Origin: Gammaproteobacteria bacterium
Lineage (GTDB): Bacteria; Pseudomonadota; Gammaproteobacteria; UBA5335
Length of the DNA: 5,675 nucleotides
Direction: 5' to 3'
Assembly (NCBI GenBank): GCA_011620145.1
Contig: WOZT01000085.1
Span: 1 to 5,675 of the forward strand
Shown: positions 1 to 4,586 of the stretch, one piece after another
Layout of the letters: the number at the start of each line of letters is the position of its first letter
Numbering within the stretch: position 1 is the first letter of the stretch
Program-made: the position numbers and the translations under genes
The notes under the pieces: model-generated
What the model saw: only the letters and a program-made list of their open reading frames with translations
Told to the model about the DNA's origin: nothing
Database searches by the model: none

Positions 1-1148
1 CCCAGCTTGATGAGCACCGTCAGGGCGATGATGGCCAGCCCCCAATTGCCGAACAACACACGATGCGTCCAGGACAGTACAAAAAACAAAGGCTTGGCGA
101 TGATGGTCAGCAGGCCATAATCGACTGTCAGCTCCAGTCCCGGCGCCACATCAGCCAGCAGATTCTGTTCCTTGGGTCCGAGGAACATCCGGGTGCGCAG
201 TTCGCGGGTCTCCCCCGGCGCCAGCTCCACCTTGTCCCCGGTCAGGCCCAAAATGACCTGGCCGGTGGGAAGATTCTTGCTGTAATAGTGGCTTTGCGCG
301 CTGGCATCCCCCAGCAGGGCGCCCAGAAAATAATGATCCGAGAACGCTATCCAGCCGCCGGGTTGGGTCAGATCAATCGGCGTGGCGGCGAGCTTGTCAA
401 AAGCAAGTTTCTGGTAGCGGTGGCCATCGTAGTAGGTTGCAACGCTGGTAAACGTACGCGGCGCCATGAAACTGAGCGGCGAGCGCTGGGGCGGTGGGGG
501 CGGTAATTGCTGGAGCTGGCTGTACAGGCTGCCGTGCCAAGGCTTTTCACCGCGATTTTCCACACGAAAATCGACGCCCACCACATAACTGCCGCGTTCA
601 AAATGATAGCGCTTGGTCACCGTCAACCCCGATGGGTCGGTCCAGTGGAGAGGCACATCCAGCGTCTTTTCCGCGTCCCTGAGGGTGTAGCGCTCGGCAT
701 CGGCGTGATAGAGCGCGCGATGATCCGGGGCCGGCCCGCTGGCCGCCATCAGGCCATTCTGAGCAACGTAAAACTGACCGTCGCGGTCCGAGAGCAACTG
801 GACCGGCGAATTCGGCAGATCGGTGGACAGGGGATATTTCAGCAGCGCAATGCGGCGCAAATCCCCACCCAGGGCGTCAATTTCGCCGGCGAACAGGTCG
901 GTTTCAACGGAAATTCGCTCGGCGCTGGCCAAAACCGGGATCGCCTGGTGGGCCTCACCGGGCGCGGGTGGATTGAGCGTGGGCGCGTCCAAAGCCGGGA
1001 TATCGGCATTGTTGGCCGTCTGTTGCGTCGCCACCGGGGCATGCGAGGCCTCCGGCGCGAGCTTGGCAGCGTCCTCTTGCCATGCCTGCCAGATCAGGAA
1101 CACGACGGCCAGCAGAAGCGCGTAGAGGGTAAAGCGTATATTTTCCAT
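1..1148 (-). CDS. yidC: Membrane protein insertase YidC, N-terminal part (truncated by window edge)
   Basis: Inner-membrane insertase that folds and inserts membrane proteins, alone or with SecYEG. The 382 complete codons read from ATG at 1148 stay open to the window edge, so the 3' end is missing. Visible order: TM1 at about residues 5-23 (ends FLIWQAW, a close match to the E. coli N-terminus), an Ala/Pro-rich linker to about 75, then the large periplasmic beta-sandwich domain to about 340. Next come an amphipathic helix (VDYGLLTIIAKPLF, 342-355) and the start of TM2 (GNWGLAIIALTVLIK). Lys381 lies where E. coli has the groove residue Arg366. The four remaining membrane helices lie outside the window. 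Residues 216-220 are five consecutive prolines. The start is supported by AGGG eight bases upstream. The gene follows rnpA directly, with no yidD between. Identity is near certain. Confidence 0.97.
   Translation of the reverse strand, partial: MENIRFTLYALLLAVVFLIWQAWQEDAAKLAPEASHAPVATQQTANNADIPALDAPTLNPPAPGEAHQAIPVLASAERISVETDLFAGEIDALGGDLRRIALLKYPLSTDLPNSPVQLLSDRDGQFYVAQNGLMAASGPAPDHRALYHADAERYTLRDAEKTLDVPLHWTDPSGLTVTKRYHFERGSYVVGVDFRVENRGEKPWHGSLYSQLQQLPPPPPQRSPLSFMAPRTFTSVATYYDGHRYQKLAFDKLAATPIDLTQPGGWIAFSDHYFLGALLGDASAQSHYYSKNLPTGQVILGLTGDKVELAPGETRELRTRMFLGPKEQNLLADVAPGLELTVDYGLLTIIAKPLFFVLSWTHRVLFGNWGLAIIALTVLIKL
553..573. repeat. Perfect 8-bp inverted repeat inside yidC
   Basis: CGATTTTC (553-560) and GAAAATCG (566-573) are exact reverse complements around a 5-base loop. 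The arm and loop together contain TTTTCCACA (556-564), one base from a DnaA box. The repeat lies in codons for the periplasmic domain (VDFRVENRG). It may be a chance hairpin; no function is claimed. Confidence 0.5.
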
Positions 1149-1156
1149 GGCAACAG

Positions 1157-1160
1157 CCCT
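1157..1160 (-). promoter_or_regulatory. Ribosome binding site of yidC
   Basis: AGGG on the minus strand overlaps the last two bases of the rnpA TAG stop and sits 8 bases before the yidC ATG. This overlap supports both the ATG at 1148 and translational coupling of yidC to rnpA. Confidence 0.55.
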
Positions 1161-1542
1161 ACGGGCGCACGGGGAGTGAATGAACGGGCACTTTAGCCCG
1201 TGAGATCAGGCGTCGCCAGTGTCGATCGAGGGATTGTCGCAGGGACTCGCCTGAAAGCTGCGCCGCTCCGTGGCGGGCCATGACCACCACATCCCATCCT
1301 GCCAATTCGTGCTGGCGCAACCGGAAACTCTCCCGGCAGGTCCGTTTGAGGCGATTGCGCGCCACCGCATTGCCCGCGGATTTAACGGAGATCGCAAGCC
1401 CCAGGCGGGCATGGTCCAAGCCATTCGGTCGGGCCAGAATGACCAGCCCAGGATCGCCTTGTCGATGACCTTCTGCGCGCAGGGCCGCAAACTGACCCGC
1501 CCGGGTCAATCGACGAGATGGCGGGAAACCCCGCTCTCCCAT
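1159..1542 (-). CDS. rnpA: Ribonuclease P protein component (C5 protein)
   Basis: Small basic protein subunit of RNase P; it binds the catalytic RNA and helps it remove 5' leaders from precursor tRNAs. The product is 127 residues, slightly longer than E. coli C5 (119). It shows the family pattern: an N-terminal FPPSRRLTRAGQF stretch, a central beta segment (ARLGLAISVKS), then the diagnostic RNR helix (GNAVARNRLKRTCRESFR, residues 57-74, with R62-N63-R64 and R67/R70). It lies 15 bases after rpmH in the same frame, separated only by the rpmH TGA stop, which is the usual rpmH-rnpA pairing. No clear Shine-Dalgarno sequence precedes the ATG. A small GC hairpin (GCGGG/CCCGC, 1521-1534) begins a few bases inside the coding region and could damp initiation. 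Both points suggest coupling to rpmH translation, which is inference. Confidence 0.96.
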   Translation of the reverse strand: MGERGFPPSRRLTRAGQFAALRAEGHRQGDPGLVILARPNGLDHARLGLAISVKSAGNAVARNRLKRTCRESFRLRQHELAGWDVVVMARHGAAQLSGESLRQSLDRHWRRLISRAKVPVHSLPVRP

Positions 1543-1557
1543 GTAGGGCAGTATCGA

Positions 1558-1692
1558 TCAGACGGTCAGGCGATGACGGCCCTTGGCACGCCGGGCCTTG
1601 ATGACCAAACGACCATTCTTGGTCGCCATCCGGGCACGAAACCCATGGGTGCGCTTACGACGCAATTCGCTGGGCTGGTAGGTTCTTTTCAT
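1558..1692 (-). CDS. rpmH: 50S ribosomal protein L34
   Basis: Protein of the large ribosomal subunit that binds 23S rRNA. It is 44 residues, the normal size, and very rich in Arg and Lys. It begins [18 protein letters not shown] and continues [10 protein letters not shown], which matches the near-invariant L34 pattern. The C-terminus is AKGRHRLTV, where many relatives have AKGRKRLSA. The start is the only sensible ATG. It is the first gene of the leftward operon, with the promoter at 1754-1783 and a leader of roughly 55 bases; its own ribosome binding site is weak. rpmH next to dnaA, in opposite orientation, is a hallmark of bacterial origin regions. Confidence 0.97.
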   Translation of the reverse strand: MKRTYQPSELRRKRTHGFRARMATKNGRLVIKARRAKGRHRLTV

Positions 1693-1895
1693 GGCGTCAA
1701 CCGCTGTTCCGGCAAGTGATTGGGATCCCGCAGGTCGGACGGGAGGGCCGCAAATCCTACGTCCGCCATGGTGGGGCTGTCAATTGAATTGTCGGTGGCT
1801 TGCGCCCCGAAAGCGGTATAGACTGATTTGCCCGTAGCGAAACGACGGGGATTCCTTTTGTTTATCTATTAAATTACAACAAGTTGGGTCCTCTT
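1693..1895. promoter_or_regulatory. Divergent rpmH-dnaA control region
   Basis: This 203-base gap separates the leftward rpmH operon from rightward dnaA. It contains the rpmH promoter, a palindromic CAATTG with a second AATT next to it (1781-1790), and an A/T-rich stretch just before dnaA (about 1851-1882). dnaA must be transcribed from here, but I can point only to weak -10-like candidates (TATAGA 1817-1822, TATTAA 1867-1872), neither with a convincing -35. Reading both strands I found no DnaA box of zero or one mismatch, so dnaA autoregulation through boxes is not evident in this gap and it is an unlikely second origin. Confidence 0.6.
1754..1783 (-). promoter_or_regulatory. Sigma-70-type promoter of the rpmH-rnpA-yidC operon
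   Basis: On the minus strand a perfect -35 TTGACA (1783-1778) is followed after 18 bases by TAGGAT (1759-1754), which matches 4 of 6 positions of TATAAT. Transcription would start near 1747 and give a leader of about 55 bases before rpmH. The perfect -35 box suits a highly expressed ribosomal-protein gene. It is predicted from sequence only. Confidence 0.6.
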
Positions 1896-3224
1896 GTGTC
1901 TGTCTGGCAAAACTGTCTCAATGCATTGCAGTCGCAACTCCCGGAACAAGAGTTCGGGGTCTGGATCCGCCCATTGCAAGCGGTGGAAGAAAACGGCCGA
2001 TTGCGTCTGCTGGCCCCCAATCCCTTTGTCCAGGAATGGGTCAAAAACCACTATCTGGACCTGATTCAAGCCACCCTTACTCGATTTCCCCAAGGGATCT
2101 CGCCTCCAGCCAGCATCGAAGTGGGCTCCGTAACGCCCATGACCCCCATGGCTCAGTCGGAACCGATGCGATCGTTCATGCCCGTCCGCAATGAACCCCT
2201 GATGGGCAACCGCATCAATCCCGCTTTCACCTTCGATACCTTCGTGGAAGGCAAGTCCAACCAACTGGCATTTGCGGCGGCCCGGCAGGTCGCTGAAAAT
2301 CCAGGGGAATCCTACAATCCCCTGTTTCTTTATGGGGCGGTGGGTCTGGGCAAGACCCATCTCATGCATGCGGTCGGCAACGAATTGCTGCAGCGACATC
2401 ACGGTGCCAAGGTGATCTACCTGCATTCAGAGCGTTTCGTGAGCAACATGGTGCATGCCTTAAAAAACCACAAGATAAATGAATTCAAAAACTTCTATCG
2501 ATCCCTGGACACCCTGCTGATCGACGACATCCAGTTTTTCGAAGGCAAGGAACAGTCCCAGGAAGAATTTTTCCATACCTTCAATGCCCTGCTCGAAGGA
2601 CAACGTCAGATCATCCTGACCTGCGACCGCTATCCCAAGGAGGTCCAGGGCCTGGAAGAACGGCTACGCTCCCGCTTTGGCTGGGGGCTCACCGTGGCGG
2701 TGGAACCGCCTGAGCTGGAAACGCGCACTGCCATCCTGATCAAAAAGGCCGAGCAGATGGGCGTGGAACTGCCGGACGCCGTCGCCTTTTTCATCGCCAA
2801 ACAGGTGCGATCCAATGTTCGGGAACTGGAAGGTGCGCTGCGTCGCGTAATCGCGCACTGTCAATTCAAGGGCTTACAGATCACCCTCGACGCAACCCGC
2901 GAAGCGCTCAAAGACCTTTTGCTTCTGCAGGAAAAATTGGTCACGATCGAAAACATCCAGCGCACGGTCGCCGAATACTACAAACTGCGGGTCAACGACC
3001 TGACCTCCGTGCGCCGTACCCGCACCATCGCCCGGCCACGTCAAATCGCCATGACGCTGGCCAAGGAGCTGACTTCTCACAGCTTGCCGGAAATCGGCAA
3101 GAGCTTTGGCGGTCGCGATCACACCACGGTCTTGCACGCCTGCCGAAAAACGGCTGAACTACGTGAAACCGATCTTCGCACCAATGAAGACTATCAAAAC
3201 CTGTTACGAATCCTGTCCGGTTGA
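1896..3224 (+). CDS. dnaA: Chromosomal replication initiator protein DnaA
   Basis: AAA+ ATPase that binds DnaA boxes, melts oriC and helps load the replicative helicase. Using GTG at 1896 gives 442 residues starting MSVWQNC, which matches the family N-terminus; an in-frame TTG at 1884 would add four untypical residues. Domain I (1 to about 76) contains the conserved FGVWIRPLQ. Domain II is a short Met/Pro-rich linker (about 77-107). Domain III has Walker A GAVGLGKT (147-154), Walker B LLIDD (207-211), sensor I ILTCDRYP (240-247), R256 and R260 in RLRSRFGWG (box VII and Arg finger), and sensor II R309 in [12 protein letters not shown]. Domain IV carries the DNA-binding signature [14 protein letters not shown] (from about 405). 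All key residues are present; sensor I has Cys243 where E. coli has Ser. The ribosome binding site is weak (GGG seven bases upstream). The probable oriC lies directly downstream. Confidence 0.98.
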   Translation: MSVWQNCLNALQSQLPEQEFGVWIRPLQAVEENGRLRLLAPNPFVQEWVKNHYLDLIQATLTRFPQGISPPASIEVGSVTPMTPMAQSEPMRSFMPVRNEPLMGNRINPAFTFDTFVEGKSNQLAFAAARQVAENPGESYNPLFLYGAVGLGKTHLMHAVGNELLQRHHGAKVIYLHSERFVSNMVHALKNHKINEFKNFYRSLDTLLIDDIQFFEGKEQSQEEFFHTFNALLEGQRQIILTCDRYPKEVQGLEERLRSRFGWGLTVAVEPPELETRTAILIKKAEQMGVELPDAVAFFIAKQVRSNVRELEGALRRVIAHCQFKGLQITLDATREALKDLLLLQEKLVTIENIQRTVAEYYKLRVNDLTSVRRTRTIARPRQIAMTLAKELTSHSLPEIGKSFGGRDHTTVLHACRKTAELRETDLRTNEDYQNLLRILSG

Positions 3225-3239
3225 ATGAGGCGAACAAGC

Positions 3240-3248
3240 TGTGGATAA
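3240..3248 (-). promoter_or_regulatory. DnaA box, perfect match
   Basis: TGTGGATAA, the exact reverse complement of the high-affinity consensus TTATCCACA, 16 bases after the dnaA stop codon. It is flanked by the AAGCTGT direct repeat. Confidence 0.85.
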
Positions 3249-3261
3249 GCTGTCGGCAAGC

Positions 3262-3279
3262 GGTGGATCATTCTCCACG
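3262..3279. promoter_or_regulatory. Two abutting degenerate DnaA boxes in opposite orientation
   Basis: GGTGGATCA (3262-3270, leftward) and TTCTCCACG (3271-3279, rightward) each differ from the consensus at two positions. Together they form a short inverted repeat, GTGGA and TCCAC, with a 6-base centre. They could be low-affinity sites filled by cooperative DnaA binding; this is inferred from position and similarity. Confidence 0.4.
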
Positions 3280-3296
3280 AAATCGCGGGGGCCCAC

Positions 3297-3305
3297 TTAT
3301 CCACA
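3297..3305 (+). promoter_or_regulatory. DnaA box, perfect match
   Basis: TTATCCACA, the exact high-affinity consensus. It is followed 11 bases later by a second, near-perfect box in the same orientation, so both lie on the same face of the helix next to the A/T-rich stretch. Confidence 0.87.
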
Positions 3306-3307
3306 TT

Positions 3308-3316
3308 TTCTCCACA
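3308..3316 (+). promoter_or_regulatory. DnaA box, one mismatch
   Basis: TTCTCCACA differs from the consensus only at position 3 (C for A). It directly borders the A/T-rich candidate unwinding element and follows the perfect box at 3297 in phase. Confidence 0.7.
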
Positions 3317-3330
3317 AATCGCCCACAAGC

Positions 3331-3388
3331 TATAAAGCCAAAAAATAAAGCCCAATACTTTGAAATTTAAAGTTATTTATGGTTATTC
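3331..3388. other. A/T-rich candidate DNA unwinding element
   Basis: By direct count only 13 of these 58 bases are G or C, in a window that is otherwise clearly G/C-richer. It contains runs such as AAAAAATAAAG and TGAAATTTAAAG. It sits between the DnaA box pair at 3297-3316 and the box at 3392-3400, the arrangement expected for the segment melted first by DnaA. No recognisable E. coli-type 13-mer repeats are seen. Confidence 0.6.
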
Positions 3389-3391
3389 CAC

Positions 3392-3400
3392 TAATCCACA
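3392..3400 (+). promoter_or_regulatory. DnaA box, one mismatch, beyond the A/T-rich stretch
   Basis: TAATCCACA differs from the consensus at position 2 only. It lies 71 bases before the dnaN start, on the far side of the candidate unwinding element from the main cluster, so it could serve the origin or control dnaN transcription. Confidence 0.6.
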
Positions 3401-3410
3401 GGCTCTAACA

Positions 3411-3439
3411 TCACCATCAAAAAACAAAGAATTTATATT
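3411..3439 (+). promoter_or_regulatory. Possible dnaN promoter
   Basis: TATATT (3434-3439) matches the -10 consensus at 5 of 6 positions; 17 bases upstream is only a poor -35 (TCACCA, 3 of 6). Transcription would start near 3446 and leave a leader of about 25 bases before dnaN. dnaN and recF could also be read through from dnaA, since no clear terminator is seen after dnaA. Confidence 0.3.
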
Positions 3440-3462
3440 TGATTCACCCCCACTGCCGAGAT

Positions 3463-3468
3463 AAGGTG
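3463..3468 (+). promoter_or_regulatory. Ribosome binding site of dnaN
   Basis: AAGGTG lies immediately before the ATG at 3471. The spacing is short (two bases), but the encoded MKFELQREELLKPL matches the canonical clamp N-terminus, so the start is secure. Confidence 0.5.
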
Positions 3469-3470
3469 AC

Positions 3471-4577
3471 ATGAAATTCGAATTGCAGCGCGAGGAACTC
3501 CTCAAACCCCTGCAGACAACCATCGGGGTTGTTGAACGGCGCCAGACCATGCCGATCCTGGCCAACGTCCTCTTGCAGGTCGAAAACGACTGTTTCTGGA
3601 TCACCGGAACGGACCTTGAAATCGAAATGGTCGCCCAAGGCATCTGCAATGCGGAATCCAACGGCAGTGCAACTGTTTCTGGCCGAAAGCTATTGGACAT
3701 CGTTCGTAGCCTGCCTGAGGGAATCACGGTCCAATGCAGCGTGGATAACGATCGCCTCGCCCTGCGCGCGAATCGCAGCAGATTTTCACTGGCGACGTTA
3801 CCAGTCACTGATTTCCCCGTCAGTCGTGCTCAGGAAAGCGACATCCGACTTACCTTGAATCAAGGGCAATTGAAAACCTTGTTCGACCTAACACAATTTG
3901 GCATGGCCCATCAGGATGTTCGCTATTATCTGAACGGACTCTTGCTGGACCTACGCCCCGGCCTGCTGCGGGCTGTCGCCACCGATGGGCATAGGCTGTC
4001 GATGGCTGAAACTGTGCTGGAGGGGGGATCCAGTGAAACCCGTCAACTCATCGTTCCACGCAAAGGCATTCTTGAACTGCAAAAACTGCTCGGAGAAGGG
4101 GATATTGAATTGCAAATCTCGGGCAACCAGATTGGCGCGTCCATGAATGGCATTCGCTTTACCAGCAAACTCGTCGACGGACGATTCCCCGATTATGAGA
4201 AAGTCATTCCTCCTCACCTGCCTCGCACACTGACCGTCGATCGACTCCAACTGCGCCAGGCCCTGAGCCGCGCAGCCATTTTGTCCAATGAAAAATTCCG
4301 TGGAGTGCGTCTCAGTCTGGACAAGGAAGGTGTCACGATCCGCGCTCATAATGCCGAACAGGAAGAGGCTGAAGAATTCCTTTCGGGCCAATACCAAGGC
4401 GAGCCCATGGAAATTGGATTCAACGTGAATTACATCCTTGAGCCGCTGGCAGTTCTATCAACGGAAGCCGTCTGCCTGAAATTTTCAGATGCCAATGGCA
4501 GTTGTGTCATCAGCGCCGTCAATGAGACTGCACCCGCGATTCCCAGCAGTCACGTGGTCATGCCCATGCGGCTTTGA
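3471..4577 (+). CDS. dnaN: DNA polymerase III beta subunit (sliding clamp)
   Basis: Ring-shaped dimer that encircles DNA and tethers DNA polymerase III and many repair proteins. The 368 residues compare with 366 in E. coli. The three repeated clamp domains fall at about 1-120, 121-245 and 246-368. Family landmarks are all present: LTGTDLE-type motif (ITGTDLEIEMVAQ), MAHQDVRYYLNG, TDGHRLSM (171-178), FTSKLVDGRFPDYEKV, SNEKFRGVRLSL and NAEQEEAEEFL. The C-terminus is VVMPMRL (362-368). The partner-binding cleft, built in E. coli from residues near 172-177 and the last few residues, is therefore intact. It lies between the probable origin and recF and runs away from the origin. The codons at 3740-3748 contain a one-mismatch DnaA box. 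Nothing suggests truncation or frameshift. Confidence 0.98.
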   Translation: MKFELQREELLKPLQTTIGVVERRQTMPILANVLLQVENDCFWITGTDLEIEMVAQGICNAESNGSATVSGRKLLDIVRSLPEGITVQCSVDNDRLALRANRSRFSLATLPVTDFPVSRAQESDIRLTLNQGQLKTLFDLTQFGMAHQDVRYYLNGLLLDLRPGLLRAVATDGHRLSMAETVLEGGSSETRQLIVPRKGILELQKLLGEGDIELQISGNQIGASMNGIRFTSKLVDGRFPDYEKVIPPHLPRTLTVDRLQLRQALSRAAILSNEKFRGVRLSLDKEGVTIRAHNAEQEEAEEFLSGQYQGEPMEIGFNVNYILEPLAVLSTEAVCLKFSDANGSCVISAVNETAPAIPSSHVVMPMRL

Positions 4578-4580
4578 GGT
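4576..4580 (+). promoter_or_regulatory. Ribosome binding site of recF overlapping the dnaN stop
   Basis: GAGGT shares GA with the dnaN TGA stop and lies 6 bases before the recF ATG at 4587. This near-ideal site fixes the recF start and indicates that ribosomes finishing dnaN may reinitiate on recF. Confidence 0.7.
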
Positions 4581-4586
4581 ATCGGG

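Larger units (their letters stand above)
3225..3470. other. Probable chromosomal replication origin (oriC), dnaA-dnaN intergenic region
   Basis: This 246-base noncoding gap has the parts expected of oriC: a cluster of DnaA boxes (perfect at 3240-3248 and 3297-3305; one mismatch at 3308-3316 and 3392-3400; weaker ones at 3262-3279), then a strongly A/T-rich stretch. The boxes left of about 3270 point leftward and those to the right point rightward. Two box spacings are near whole helical turns (11 bases between the starts at 3297 and 3308, 22 between 3240 and 3262). AAGCTGT is directly repeated at 3236-3242 and 3247-3253, 11 bases apart, flanking the first box. Only one GATC (3266-3269) is present, so SeqA/Dam control as in E. 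coli is not suggested. The call rests on boxes, A/T-richness and gene context; no strand-skew calculation was made. Confidence 0.85.

Noticed and set aside
507..1196. Long plus-strand open frame (229 codons) opposite yidC, with a second one at 63-506
   Set aside because: yidC on the other strand is unmistakable over this whole stretch. The plus-strand frames are low-complexity Arg/Gly/Gln translations with no recognisable domain, typical shadows in G/C-rich DNA.
1270..1719. Plus-strand open frame of 149 codons opposite rnpA and rpmH
   Set aside because: It covers two well-conserved genes on the minus strand and its product resembles nothing I know.
1831..1849. CCCGT...ACGGG inverted repeat before dnaA as a terminator
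   Set aside because: The stem is only 5 bp with a 9-base loop, and there is no proper T tract directly after it.
1884..1895. TTG at 1884 as the dnaA start (446 residues)
   Set aside because: It has no ribosome binding site and adds MGPL before the conserved MSVWQ start encoded from GTG at 1896.
1869..2426. Minus-strand open frame of 185 codons opposite the 5' half of dnaA
   Set aside because: It is antisense to conserved DnaA domains I-III and lacks any family motif; I treat it as a shadow frame.
3319..3327. TCGCCCACA as an additional DnaA box
   Set aside because: It has three mismatches to TTATCCACA, including in the central positions, which is too weak to call.
4547..4562. CACGTG core near the dnaN end as a further parS
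   Set aside because: The flanks (CAGT on the left, GTCA on the right) do not match the parS arms; only the 6-base core is shared.
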